Assembly (NCBI GenBank): GCA_944383325.1
Contig: CALWPC010000046.1
Location: forward strand, 1 to 64,000
Length of the DNA: 64,000 nucleotides
Origin: an uncultured Lachnospiraceae bacterium
GTDB taxonomy: Bacteria > Bacillota > Clostridia > Lachnospirales > Lachnospiraceae
Reading direction: 5' to 3'
Under the pieces are notes generated by a model that saw nothing but the letters and a program-made list of their open reading frames with translations, was not told the origin of the DNA and did no database searches. A program made the translations under genes and the position numbers. Positions 25,288 to 34,001 of this stretch are shown here, one piece after another (within the stretch, counting starts at the first letter, position 1; each line of letters opens with the position of its first letter).

Positions 25288-26580
25288 ATGGAAATATGGC
25301 GGCGATGGAGAAAACGGCTCTGCACGGTGCTGATCAGCTTTTGCCTGATTGCCGGTCAACTGTTGCCGGTCGGCGCTCAGGAACTGAATCTGTACGCGAA
25401 ATCTGCAGTGCTTATGGATGCGAGGAGCAAGCGCGTTTTGTATGAAAAAAACGGAAGCGAAGTTTTGCCGATGGCAAGTACGACGAAAATTATGACCTGT
25501 ATTCTTGCATTGGAGTATGGCCATCTCGAAGATCAGGTTTCGTTTTCGGAGTATGCGGTATCCATGCCGAAAGTGCATCTCGGGGCGGCGAAGGGAAACA
25601 GTTATACAATGGAGGATCTTCTTTATTCGTTGATGCTAGAGTCGCACAATGACACTGCGGTCGCTATTGCCGAACATATTGCCGGCGGCATGGATCAGGA
25701 CGACGCTGAACAGACGGCTCAGCGTTCCAAAGAAGAGAGCCGCAGTCTGGTGTCCAAGTTTGCGGAAATGATGAATCAGAAAGCCAGAGATATTGGCTGT
25801 GAACACACAATGTTTCTGACGCCAAATGGCCTCGACGCCGTTTTATATGCCGAGGATGGAAGCGAACAGAATGTTCACTCGACAACGGCGGAGGATTTGG
25901 CAAAAATACTTTCGTACTGTATTTTGGATTCGCCGATGTCCGCAGAGTTTCTTCGTATTACGCAGACGGAATCCGTTCAGATTTCCAGTCTGGATCAGAG
26001 TCAGACCCACAGTCTGCAAAATCACAACGCTTTTTTAAAAATGATGGATGGCGCGCTGAGCGGAAAGACCGGATTTACGGCGAAGGCAGGATACTGTTAT
26101 GTCGGCGCGCTTCGCCAGGGAGACCGCGTGCTTGTCGTTGCTCTGCTCGCCTGCGGTTGGCCGAATAATAAAGGGTATAAGTGGAAAGATACACGTATGC
26201 TTATGGAATATGGATTAGAGCAATTTCAGTGGCGGACATTTTCAGAAGTGTCTTCCACCGAAGAGCAGCATTTTGTACTTGAGGTGCAAGACGGTCAAAG
26301 CGCTACTCTGGATCAGCCCGCGACATTAAAGGCGACTGTGCAATCAGGGGAAGGCGATGAGGACGGTGTGCTTCTTAGGGAGTCCGAAACGATTCAAGTG
26401 AGTGAAGAGTGGAATGAGAACTTACAGGCCCCGATTAAACAGGGCGATGTCGTGGGAATGCGGTCTTATATGTTGGACGGCGTTGTGCTGAGAAGCGAGC
26501 TTATTCTCGCCGATGAGACGGTCGACGAGATTTCCGTCGGTTGGTGTCTTGCGCAGGTGCTGAAGCGGTTTTGCGCATGA
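25288..26580 (+). CDS. D-alanyl-D-alanine carboxypeptidase, second copy
   Basis: A second exported D,D-carboxypeptidase, 430 residues, distinct from the one at 21601. The signal peptide covers about residues 1-31 (basic start, hydrophobic core, VGAQ cleavage area). Motifs are STTK (64-67), SHN (119-121) and KTGF (260-263). Relative to the first copy it has an acidic/basic insertion after IAEHIAGG and a different C-terminal domain. ATG 25288 follows AAGGGCGG. It lies 80 bases after scpB and closes this gene run. Confidence 0.92.
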   Translation: MEIWRRWRKRLCTVLISFCLIAGQLLPVGAQELNLYAKSAVLMDARSKRVLYEKNGSEVLPMASTTKIMTCILALEYGHLEDQVSFSEYAVSMPKVHLGAAKGNSYTMEDLLYSLMLESHNDTAVAIAEHIAGGMDQDDAEQTAQRSKEESRSLVSKFAEMMNQKARDIGCEHTMFLTPNGLDAVLYAEDGSEQNVHSTTAEDLAKILSYCILDSPMSAEFLRITQTESVQISSLDQSQTHSLQNHNAFLKMMDGALSGKTGFTAKAGYCYVGALRQGDRVLVVALLACGWPNNKGYKWKDTRMLMEYGLEQFQWRTFSEVSSTEEQHFVLEVQDGQSATLDQPATLKATVQSGEGDEDGVLLRESETIQVSEEWNENLQAPIKQGDVVGMRSYMLDGVVLRSELILADETVDEISVGWCLAQVLKRFCA

Positions 26581-26661
26581 GACAAAAAAATCCGCCGCTT
26601 GTTTTCTCGTGTTTTTCTGTTTAAATATACAAAAGTGTGAAACAATGAAAGGGAGAGATCA

Positions 26662-27213
26662 ATGAGACTGATGATAGCATCGGATATTCATGGTTCCGCA
26701 AAATACTGCAGGGAGTTACTGTCCTGTATGAAGGAGGAACAGCCCGATCGGCTGCTTCTTCTCGGGGATCTGTTGTATCACGGGCCGCGCAACGATTTGC
26801 CGGAAGAGTATGCGCCCAAACAGGTCATTTCGATGTTGAATGAGCACAGACAATCGCTGCTTGCAGTGCGCGGAAACTGTGATGCGCAAGTGGATCAGAT
26901 GGTTTTGGATTTTCCGATTCTGGCTGACTATTGTATCGTATACTGGCAGAATCGGACGGTGTTTGCCACACACGGGCATCAGTATCATCCTCAGAATCTT
27001 CCTCCTCTGAGGCCGGGAGATATTTTGCTGAACGGACACACGCATGTGACTGCATGTGAAAAGCTTGGGGATTACTATTATTTGAATCCCGGTTCCGTCT
27101 CGCTTCCGAAAGAGAATTCGAAACGTGGATATATCCTGCTGACCGATGCGCAGGCTGAATTTAAAGACTTGCAGGGGAGGACATTTGAGAGATTTCAGCC
27201 CTGTGTTTGCTGA
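26662..27213 (+). CDS. YfcE-like phosphodiesterase
   Basis: A 183-residue cytoplasmic metallophosphoesterase of the YfcE/MJ0936 type. The motifs IASDIHGS, LLGDLLYHGPRND, VRGNCDAQVD, THGHQYHP and LNGHTHV form a complete two-metal site. YfcE cleaves artificial phosphodiesters; the natural substrate is unknown. GGGAGAG precedes the ATG at 26662. It has no close co-oriented partner; the next gene has its own promoter. Confidence 0.92.
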   Translation: MRLMIASDIHGSAKYCRELLSCMKEEQPDRLLLLGDLLYHGPRNDLPEEYAPKQVISMLNEHRQSLLAVRGNCDAQVDQMVLDFPILADYCIVYWQNRTVFATHGHQYHPQNLPPLRPGDILLNGHTHVTACEKLGDYYYLNPGSVSLPKENSKRGYILLTDAQAEFKDLQGRTFERFQPCVC

Positions 27214-27242
27214 TACCGGTTCTCAGAAAAGCGGAAAAGGAC

Positions 27243-27271
27243 TTGTTCCGCATGACAAAATATCATATACT
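27243..27271 (+). promoter_or_regulatory. Probable promoter for mraY-like gene
   Basis: TTGTTC (27243-27248), a 17-base spacer and TATACT (27266-27271), 46 bases before the start. Confidence 0.5.
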
Positions 27272-27316
27272 GTAGAAAACCAAGGGTTCAAATGAAAAAA
27301 GGGGAAGGTACATAAC

Positions 27317-28282
27317 ATGCTGAATTCACTTTTTACAACAATGGATACCAAATGGATGGGCTTTTTCGGAATTTTACTTGCATATGCGGCGACCTGTCTG
27401 CTTCTCAGCACATGCAGCCGTTTTCTGCCGAAAGATGGGGGCAGAGAGTATGCGCATGACGGAAAGCTTTCAGCCGGAAAACCGCGAGGGGCGGGATTTT
27501 TGTTTGTTATCGTATTTACGGTGGCTACGGTGTTGTTTGTGCCTCTTTCGAATGAGGTGGTCATTTATCTGATTCTGGTGTTTGCCTCCATGATGACCGG
27601 TTTTTTGGACGACTGTGCAAAAACGTCATGGGGAGAGTGGAAAAAGGGACTGTTGGATCTTGTTGTTTCGGTAGTTGTTGCATTTACGTTTGTCAATTTT
27701 AATCCGACGACAGTAACCTTTGCTTTATTTGGAGGAACGGTAATCACCCTGCATCCGGTCTTATTTGGCATTCTGGCTATGATTTTGACGCTTGTATCGA
27801 TTAATGTAACGAACTGTTCGGATGGAGTGGACGGGCTGTCCGGAACGCTGTCTATTATTACGTTGGCGTCCATTTATGTCATTAATCTGGTTCTTGGCAA
27901 CGACAGCGGTTTTAATTACATGATCCTGCTTTTTATTGTCTGCCTAATCGGCTATCTTTGGTTCAACGCGACGCCGAGCCGTCTGATGATGGGAGACGCC
28001 GGTTCACGCGCGATGGGTGTTTTTATTGCTATCGCTGTTTTAAAGACCGGTTCCCCTCTGTTGTATCTTCTGGTTGCACTGATGCTGATTTTGGACGGCG
28101 GACTGGGTCTGATCAAGGTGGTTCTGCTCCGCACGGTCAAGGTGCATATTTTGAAACATACATTAACGCCGCTTCATGATCATGTGAGAAAAAATCTGGG
28201 ATGGTCTAACGCGCAGGTCGTGTTTAAGTTTGGCATTGTGCAGCTGATGATCTGCGTGGTCGTCGTATGGCTGCTGCTGTAA
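27317..28282 (+). CDS. MraY-like phospho-glycosyl transferase, divergent
   Basis: A 321-residue polytopic membrane protein of the MraY/WecA family, which transfers a UDP-linked aminosugar phosphate to undecaprenyl phosphate. Recognisable motifs are FLDDCAKT (the Mg-binding Asp pair), TNCSDGVDGLSG (canonical MraY: NLTDGLDGLA), MMGDAGSRAMG, and PLHDHVRKNLGW, equivalent to the HHH motif (PIHHHFELKGW) that marks MraY. The usual PTMGG near the N-terminus is replaced by GKPRGAGF, and HHH by HDH. It lies outside any dcw cluster. It may be this lineage's MraY or a paralogue making another lipid-linked sugar. Confidence 0.78.
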   Translation: MLNSLFTTMDTKWMGFFGILLAYAATCLLLSTCSRFLPKDGGREYAHDGKLSAGKPRGAGFLFVIVFTVATVLFVPLSNEVVIYLILVFASMMTGFLDDCAKTSWGEWKKGLLDLVVSVVVAFTFVNFNPTTVTFALFGGTVITLHPVLFGILAMILTLVSINVTNCSDGVDGLSGTLSIITLASIYVINLVLGNDSGFNYMILLFIVCLIGYLWFNATPSRLMMGDAGSRAMGVFIAIAVLKTGSPLLYLLVALMLILDGGLGLIKVVLLRTVKVHILKHTLTPLHDHVRKNLGWSNAQVVFKFGIVQLMICVVVVWLLL

Positions 28283-28292
28283 GTGCAGAAAG

Positions 28293-29090
28293 TCAGGGGA
28301 TAATGTGAAAATGTTTTAACGCGCGGGCAATGCCGTCATCCAGTACGTCTGTTGTCTGATAGCTGCAATAGGGAAGAATTTCTTTCATACTGTTTCCCAT
28401 GGCAATGCTGTTTGGGACAAACTCAAGCATGGACAGGTCGTTTGTACTGTCTCCGAACGCATAGCAGTCTGTGATCGGAATGTGCAGGTGGTTCATAAGA
28501 AATGCAATACCGGACGCTTTCGAGCATCCTTTTGGGACGATCTCAGCAAACCCGTTTCCCCGGTCGATATAATCAAAGTCGGGGGCGATCCCTCTGCGAA
28601 AAGAGACTTCGTCGCTGCGTGTATTGAGCCAAATGACAAATTTATCAAAGATAATGGAGGACTGATCAAGAGTCTCGGGGATGTCGATGCTTTTGGAACC
28701 GAATCTGGCTCTCAGTTCTTCTAATTTCTTATTGTTTACAGAGATGTAATTGTCAAAAAAGACGCGGCTGTTTTCTTCAAAAAGCGCCTGAATGTTGCAG
28801 TCGCGCAGCAGCTGTATGATTTCATGACACCGGTGCGCCGGAACGGACTGACTGAATAATTTTTGGTCATGAAAATAAATATAAGTGCCGCAGCCGCACA
28901 CATAGCCGTCGAATCCGATTTCACATAATTTCGGCTCGATATTAAAACGGGTGCGACCGGTGTTGATAAACGTGTAATGGCCGGATTTTCTCGCGGCACG
29001 TATCGCTTCAACCGCGCTGTCGGGGGTAATATGTGTTCCTTCCGTCAAAATGGTTCCGTCAATATCAAAAAAAAGCATTTTTCGTTGCAT
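28293..29090 (-). CDS. Cof-type HAD-IIB phosphatase
   Basis: A 265-residue haloacid-dehalogenase phosphatase of the Cof (IIB) group, usually acting on sugar phosphates or flavin/pyridoxal phosphates. Motif I is FFDIDGTIL, motif II lies at NTGRTR, motif III Lys in SKASGIAFL, and motif IV in AFGDSTNDLSML. ATG 29090 has a strong TAAGGAGG upstream; the longer frame to 29147 lacks one. It is a lone gene, convergent with the MraY-like gene with 10 bases between them. Confidence 0.9.
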   Translation of the reverse strand: MQRKMLFFDIDGTILTEGTHITPDSAVEAIRAARKSGHYTFINTGRTRFNIEPKLCEIGFDGYVCGCGTYIYFHDQKLFSQSVPAHRCHEIIQLLRDCNIQALFEENSRVFFDNYISVNNKKLEELRARFGSKSIDIPETLDQSSIIFDKFVIWLNTRSDEVSFRRGIAPDFDYIDRGNGFAEIVPKGCSKASGIAFLMNHLHIPITDCYAFGDSTNDLSMLEFVPNSIAMGNSMKEILPYCSYQTTDVLDDGIARALKHFHIIP

Positions 29091-29133
29091 GGCAAATACC
29101 TCCTTAACCTGTAATGTGTGACAGGATAGTCTT

Positions 29134-29162
29134 ATTATACACGACATATATTACAAAGTAAA
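29134..29162 (-). promoter_or_regulatory. Promoter for the HAD phosphatase
   Basis: On the minus strand a TATAAT (29139-29134) is preceded at 17 bases by TTTACT, giving a leader of about 40 bases. Confidence 0.45.
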
Positions 29163-29313
29163 TTATTCCTGCACAGTCACAGCGGCGGTATGCGCTTGCG
29201 CAAAGAGCGGAATAAGGAGAAAAACTTATCGAGGAACCAGTCGAGACGGTACAATATAAAAAAATGATTTGTAAGTATGGATCAGCAAAATAATATACAT
29301 GGAGGGGATGTTT

Positions 29314-29766
29314 ATGGCGGATAAGAGACAGGAAGAACCGTCTAAGGAAAAAGAGCAAGTGTGGAGGGACCGCAAACATATTATGTGGTTTCCGATTGGA
29401 TTTACCGTGTATTCGGTGAGTAATGGCCGCGTATATGTCGACCGGGGGCTGCTTAATACGGTTTCCGATCAGACGCTGTTGTACCGGGTAACGGATCTTC
29501 AGCTGCGCAGGAGTTTGTGGCAGAAAATTTTCGGAACGGGCACACTTGTGCTGTTTTCCAAGGTAGATGTCGATCATGAAATTTTACTGGAAAATATCAG
29601 TCGTCCGAGAGAAGTGGCGGCGATGTTTTCCGAGATGGTTGAAGACGCGCGCCGGAGCCAGAATATTGTCGGAAAAGAATTTTATGGCAGCGTAGGGTGC
29701 CAGGGCCATCATGGTGATTTGGACGACGGCGGGGAATTTGTTCAGGACGATATGCCGGACATGTAA
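29314..29766 (+). CDS. PH-like (bPH2/DUF304) domain protein
   Basis: A 150-residue protein with a bacterial pleckstrin-homology-like domain in residues 15-115 (the pattern YRVTDLQLRRSLWQKIFGTGTL is typical of the bPH2 family). The usual membrane anchors are absent. The C-terminal 35 residues are acidic and rich in Gly, His and Asp. Function unknown. Three in-frame ATGs occur; 29314 is taken because GGAGGGG lies six bases before it. The gene stands alone, with a terminator directly after it. Confidence 0.75.
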   Translation: MADKRQEEPSKEKEQVWRDRKHIMWFPIGFTVYSVSNGRVYVDRGLLNTVSDQTLLYRVTDLQLRRSLWQKIFGTGTLVLFSKVDVDHEILLENISRPREVAAMFSEMVEDARRSQNIVGKEFYGSVGCQGHHGDLDDGGEFVQDDMPDM

Positions 29767-29798
29767 GTAACTGCCGATGATTGGTACAGAGCATATGA

Positions 29799-29836
29799 AA
29801 CGCTGCAGGAACTCGATATTCCTGCGGCGTTTTTAG
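29799..29836 (+). terminator. Terminator after the PH-like gene
   Basis: AACGCTGCAGGAA (29799-29811) pairs with TTCCTGCGGCGTT (29819-29831) with one G-T wobble, then TTTTAG. The remaining gap to 30055 holds only a promoter. Confidence 0.8.
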
Positions 29837-29935
29837 TTTATACGAAACAGTGTCTTACGAAACCAAACTGTGCGGAGAATTCTTTTTTTGCGCTTGATTG
29901 TTCAAACGGTGCGGAGGAAAATTTTGATAAACTCC

Positions 29936-29964
29936 TTGCTATTTTGTCAAGAAAATACTATACT
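29936..29964 (+). promoter_or_regulatory. Promoter of the carboxyltransferase operon
   Basis: TTGCTA (29936-29941), a 17-base spacer and TATACT (29959-29964), about 90 bases before the first gene. Confidence 0.5.
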
Positions 29965-30055
29965 AAAATAGATGGTTTTTTGCAATACTGCCAGAAATAT
30001 CCTTGCAAAAGGACTGCGCACATGCGCGAATAAAATAGTAAACGGAGGGCCAGAT

Positions 30056-31507
30056 ATGAGTAGTACAACGAACAGCTCAGCAAGCGCCAGAATTTCGGCG
30101 TTACTTGATGAGAACAGCTTTGTTGAAATCGGAAGTGCGGTTACTGCGCGCAACACGGATTTTAACATGAAGGACAATGAAACTCCATCGGATGGCGTTG
30201 TCACAGGTTATGGAATCATCGACGGAAATCTTGTCTATGTATACAGCCAGGATGCCTCTGTCATGAACGGAACAATCGGGGAGATGCACGCGAAAAAGAT
30301 TGTCAGAATGTATGAGATGGCGGTCAAGATGGGAGCGCCGGTCATCGGCCTGATTGACTGCGCCGGCATGCGTCTTCAGGAAGCGACCGATGCGCTGAAT
30401 GGATTTGGCGAGATTTATGCGAAAAAGGCGTTGGCCTCCGGCATTGTACCGCAGATCGATATTGTATTCGGCAACTGCGGAGGTGGAATGGCAGTAATGA
30501 CTGCCATGTCTGATTTCACGTTTATGGTTCAGGACGCCAAACTGTTTTTGAATAGTCCCGATGCGATTGAGGGCAACGACGTATCGAAATGTGATACGGC
30601 AGACTCTGCTTTTCAGAGTGCAGAGAGCGGTTTGGCAGATTTTGTAGGCGATGAGAACGAGGTATTGGCGAAAGTTCGTGAATTAATTACGATTCTTCCG
30701 GCAAATAATAAAGACGAGCGCTTTGATGACTGTACGGACGATCTGAACCGCGCATGTACGCAGATCAGCGCTATGGCAGGCGACACTGCGAATGCACTTG
30801 CTCTGATTGCAGACGGTTACCGTTTTTTTGAGGTGAAAGCTTCTTACGCTAAGGAGATGGTAACTGGCTTTATGAAATTAAACGGCGCGGTTGTCGGCGC
30901 GGTTGCAAATCGTACTGAAGTTTCCGGAAAGGATAGCGACGAGACGAAGCAGCTCGACGCGGTTCTTACGAGTGAGGGATGTTTAAAAGCCGCAGATTTT
31001 GTTAATTTCTGCGATGCGTTCAATATTCCGGTGCTCACTCTGACCAATGTCAAAGGGTTTGAGGCGACAAAGGCGTCTGAGAAGGAGCTTGCAAAGGCAG
31101 CGGCACATTTGACATACGCTTTTACGAACGCCTCAGTGCCGAAGGTGAATGTAGTGATCGGTGAGACGTATGGTTCCGCATATTTGACAATGAACTCCAA
31201 ATCCATCGGAGCGGATATTGTCTATGCTTGGCCTGAGGCGCAAATTGGGATGATGGATGCAACGCTAGCGGCAAAAATCATGTACGCAAAAGAAATCGAG
31301 GAAAGTGAAAACAAGCCTGCGTTTATCAGGGAAAAGGCAGCGGAATATCAGGCACTGCAGACCAGTGTGGCCGGAGCTGCAAAACGGGGCTATGTAGATA
31401 CGGTGATTGCACCGGAGGATACGCGCAAATATGTGATAGGCGCGTTTGAGATGTTGTATACCAAAAGAGAGGATCGTCCAGGCAAAAAGCATGGCGCGAT
31501 TTCGTGA
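30056..31507 (+). CDS. Acyl-CoA carboxyltransferase subunit (MmdA/12S type)
   Basis: A 483-residue crotonase-fold carboxyltransferase of the AccD/PccB/MmdA group, which moves CO2 between biotin and an acyl-CoA such as methylmalonyl-CoA or glutaconyl-CoA. The two half-sites are visible: a Gly-rich oxyanion motif NCGGGMAVMTAMSDF in the first half and GETYGSAYLTMNSK with AWPEAQIGMM in the second. The GGAGGG ribosome site is six bases before ATG 30056. It heads an operon with a biotin carrier, a sodium-pump beta subunit, an OadG-like subunit and an oxaloacetate-type carboxyltransferase. The acyl-CoA substrate cannot be fixed from sequence. Confidence 0.85.
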   Translation: MSSTTNSSASARISALLDENSFVEIGSAVTARNTDFNMKDNETPSDGVVTGYGIIDGNLVYVYSQDASVMNGTIGEMHAKKIVRMYEMAVKMGAPVIGLIDCAGMRLQEATDALNGFGEIYAKKALASGIVPQIDIVFGNCGGGMAVMTAMSDFTFMVQDAKLFLNSPDAIEGNDVSKCDTADSAFQSAESGLADFVGDENEVLAKVRELITILPANNKDERFDDCTDDLNRACTQISAMAGDTANALALIADGYRFFEVKASYAKEMVTGFMKLNGAVVGAVANRTEVSGKDSDETKQLDAVLTSEGCLKAADFVNFCDAFNIPVLTLTNVKGFEATKASEKELAKAAAHLTYAFTNASVPKVNVVIGETYGSAYLTMNSKSIGADIVYAWPEAQIGMMDATLAAKIMYAKEIEESENKPAFIREKAAEYQALQTSVAGAAKRGYVDTVIAPEDTRKYVIGAFEMLYTKREDRPGKKHGAIS

Positions 31508-31518
31508 GGTGACCGATC

Positions 31519-32265
31519 ATGAAAAAACGATTGTATGGATTACTCCTGGCCGGTATCATGGTGTTATCTCTCAGTGTGAATGTATTTGCCGAGACGGTGG
31601 ATTCGTTTGGCGGCTATGAAGCGGCGGATTTCGAAGCTTCGGCGGTAGGTTTCCTGGAAGAGACGATGACACTTTTGGGCGGTTCTGAGGATGACATCAG
31701 CAGCTATGTGACATACTATGAACAATATGGCATGGAAGCGATTGCGTCCGGTATTGAGCAGTTTGCCGAATTGAAAGACGAACTTGGAGAGTATCAGGAA
31801 GCCGGCGAGTTTGCTATGGAGACATCGGACGACGACAGTCTTCACACAGAACTGGATTTTACCTGTGAGGGCGGCGCGTATACGCTGACGATTGATTATG
31901 ATTCCAGTCTTTCTGTTACGCAAATAAGCGTTGAAAGTGCGAAAGGCAGCGCTTCTATCGGCGAGCAGTTAAAAGAAGCGGGGCTGAATACAGTTCTTGG
32001 TCTGGTTGTTGTGTTTGCCGTTCTGCTTTTCATCAGTTTTTTGATTTCACTGTTTCGATTTCTCCCGAAATCCAAAGCGAAACAGGAGCAGGAAATATTT
32101 CCGGAACAGCCGGTAGAAATACCTGCGGCTGCGGAAGAGCCCGCATGTCAGGCCGCAGAGGATACGGAGCTTGTTGCGGTGATCAGCGCAGCGGTTGCGG
32201 CGGCCATGGGAACATCGGAAGGCGATGGTTATGTTGTGCGTTCGATTCGAAAAAGGCCGCGCTAA
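31519..32265 (+). CDS. OadG-family subunit with extracytoplasmic domain
   Basis: A 248-residue protein assigned to the OadG/gamma role by its position and layout. It has a signal peptide (about 1-25), an acidic domain of about 130 residues outside, one membrane helix at about 156-180 (GLVVVFAVLLFISFLISLF), and a cytoplasmic tail rich in Glu, Pro and Ala ending in basic IRKRPR. Classical OadG proteins are short, with the single helix near the N-terminus; the large outer domain is an addition I cannot assign. In oxaloacetate decarboxylase this subunit holds the carboxyltransferase and membrane subunits together. It starts 11 bases after the previous gene. Confidence 0.7.
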   Translation: MKKRLYGLLLAGIMVLSLSVNVFAETVDSFGGYEAADFEASAVGFLEETMTLLGGSEDDISSYVTYYEQYGMEAIASGIEQFAELKDELGEYQEAGEFAMETSDDDSLHTELDFTCEGGAYTLTIDYDSSLSVTQISVESAKGSASIGEQLKEAGLNTVLGLVVVFAVLLFISFLISLFRFLPKSKAKQEQEIFPEQPVEIPAAAEEPACQAAEDTELVAVISAAVAAAMGTSEGDGYVVRSIRKRPR

Positions 32266-32337
32266 GTGAAATAGTCGTCAGTATCAAATCTGCCGGTCGG
32301 GGCAGAAGTATATAGAGAAAAAACGGAGGACTTCAAA

Positions 32338-32769
32338 ATGAAAAATTATACAATAACAGTCAATGGCAATGTTTATGATGTAACAGTTGAGGAGGGAACA
32401 GCCCGCGCAGCAGCACCCGCACCGGTTCCGGCACCTGTAGCACCTGCACCTGTACCGGCCGCACCGGCTCCGGCAGCATCTGCACCGGCGCCTGCGGCAG
32501 CTCCTGCACCGGCGCCCGCAGCACCCGCAGCGGCTGCACCGGGCGGCACGGCGGGTTCCGTTGCCATTACAGCGGCTGCACAGGGCAAAGTATTTAAAGT
32601 CGAAGTCAGCGTAGGCCAGTCTGTAAAGAAGGGTGATGCGGTGATCATTCTGGAGGCAATGAAGATGGAGATTCCGGTAGTTGCACCTGAAGACGGTACG
32701 GTTGCAAGTATTGAAGTATCTGCAGGCGATATGATTGAAGCCGGCACTACGCTTGTAACATTAAACTAA
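32338..32769 (+). CDS. Biotin carboxyl carrier protein of the pump complex
   Basis: A 143-residue biotin carrier. Residues 1-20 form a short beta segment, residues about 23-70 a flexible Ala/Pro linker, and residues 75-143 a biotinyl domain with the attachment Lys109 in EAMKMEI. It carries CO2 between the carboxyltransferases and the sodium pump, similar to GcdC/MmdC or the 1.3S subunit of transcarboxylase. AACGGAGGA precedes the ATG at 32338. Fourth-partner genes flank it on both sides. Confidence 0.93.
   Translation: MKNYTITVNGNVYDVTVEEGTARAAAPAPVPAPVAPAPVPAAPAPAASAPAPAAAPAPAPAAPAAAAPGGTAGSVAITAAAQGKVFKVEVSVGQSVKKGDAVIILEAMKMEIPVVAPEDGTVASIEVSAGDMIEAGTTLVTLN
32401..32545 (+). repeat. Ala/Pro-coding low-complexity linker
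   Basis: Irregular GCACCxGC-type repeats encode the Ala-Pro linker of the biotin carrier. Such tracts can change length between strains. Confidence 0.7.
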
Positions 32770-32811
32770 TCATTCCGCTCGCGGCGTATGACTTACATGG
32801 GAGGTCTTTAA

Positions 32812-33960
32812 ATGGATTACATACTGGATACGTTAGGAGGACTGGTACATCAGACTGCGTTTTTCAATCTGACATGGGGCAATTATCTGATGATACTGGT
32901 TGCGTGCGGTTTTCTCTATCTGGCAATCGCAAAAGAGTACGAACCGCTTCTGTTATTGCCGATTTCGTTTGGTATGCTTCTTGTAAATATATACCCTGAT
33001 ATTATGCTGACAATCGAAGAATCGGAAAATGGAATTGGCGGTTTGTTGCATTATTTTTATTTATTGGATGAATGGTCGATTCTTCCGTCGCTGATTTTTC
33101 TCGGCGTGGGAGCATTAACGGATTTTGGACCGCTGATTGCAAATCCGAAAAGCTTTCTGCTCGGCGCGGCTGCACAGTTTGGAATTTTCGTGGCATACTT
33201 TGGAGCGATTTTCCTTGGCTTTGACAGCAAAGCGGCAGCGGCGATTTCGATTATCGGCGGCGCGGACGGCCCGACGTCCATTTTCCTGGCCGGTAAACTG
33301 GGCCAGACACAGATTCTCGGACCTATCGCCGTTGCGGCCTATTCTTATATGTCGCTTGTTCCGATCATTCAACCGCCGATTATGAAACTGCTTACCACAG
33401 AGGAAGAGCGTAAGATCAAGATGGAACAGCTCAGGCCGGTGTCAAAGCTTGAAAAAATCCTCTTTCCGATTATCGTCACGATTGTTATTTGTCTGCTGCT
33501 GCCGACTACGGCTCCGTTGGTAGGAATGCTGATGCTTGGCAATCTGTTTAAGGAGAGCGGAGTTGTTCGTCAGCTGACAGAAACAGCGTCAAATGCGCTG
33601 ATGTATATCGTGGTCATTATTCTTGGAACAAGTGTGGGCGCTACGACAAGCGCAGAAGCATTTTTGAATTGGGATACGCTCAAAATTGTAGGCCTTGGTC
33701 TGGTGGCGTTTGCGTTTGGTACGTTTGGCGGAGTGATTCTCGGCAAAATCATGTGCAAGGCGACTGGCGGCAAAGTCAATCCGCTGATCGGTTCGGCCGG
33801 TGTATCCGCAGTTCCAATGGCGGCGCGCGTCTCACAAAAAGTTGGTGCGGAAGCGGATCCTACGAACTTCCTGCTGATGCATGCCATGGGGCCGAATGTA
33901 GCCGGCGTTATCGGTACGGCAGTCGTTGCCGGGACTTTTATGGCGATTTTTGGAGTATAA
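32812..33960 (+). CDS. oadB: Sodium-pumping decarboxylase beta subunit (OadB/MmdB/GcdB)
   Basis: A 382-residue polytopic membrane protein that decarboxylates carboxybiotin and exports sodium ions. The family hallmark GGADGPTSIFLAGKL, holding the Asp essential for sodium transport, lies near residue 150, and a second conserved region VNPLIGSAGVSAVPMAARVSQ-type is near the C-terminus. About nine hydrophobic segments are visible. Length is normal. GGGAGG stands before ATG 32812. Together with the biotin carrier and either carboxyltransferase it would form a complete pump. Confidence 0.95.
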   Translation: MDYILDTLGGLVHQTAFFNLTWGNYLMILVACGFLYLAIAKEYEPLLLLPISFGMLLVNIYPDIMLTIEESENGIGGLLHYFYLLDEWSILPSLIFLGVGALTDFGPLIANPKSFLLGAAAQFGIFVAYFGAIFLGFDSKAAAAISIIGGADGPTSIFLAGKLGQTQILGPIAVAAYSYMSLVPIIQPPIMKLLTTEEERKIKMEQLRPVSKLEKILFPIIVTIVICLLLPTTAPLVGMLMLGNLFKESGVVRQLTETASNALMYIVVIILGTSVGATTSAEAFLNWDTLKIVGLGLVAFAFGTFGGVILGKIMCKATGGKVNPLIGSAGVSAVPMAARVSQKVGAEADPTNFLLMHAMGPNVAGVIGTAVVAGTFMAIFGV

Positions 33961-34001
33961 GGGCTGTGTGAATGCCGCGCTGCGGCAGATTGGAGGATAA
34001 T

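Noticed and set aside
32401..32545. Tandem repeats as a CRISPR-like or satellite array
   Set aside because: Irregular, in frame and coding the Ala/Pro linker of the biotin carrier. No direct-repeat array with spacers was seen anywhere in the window.
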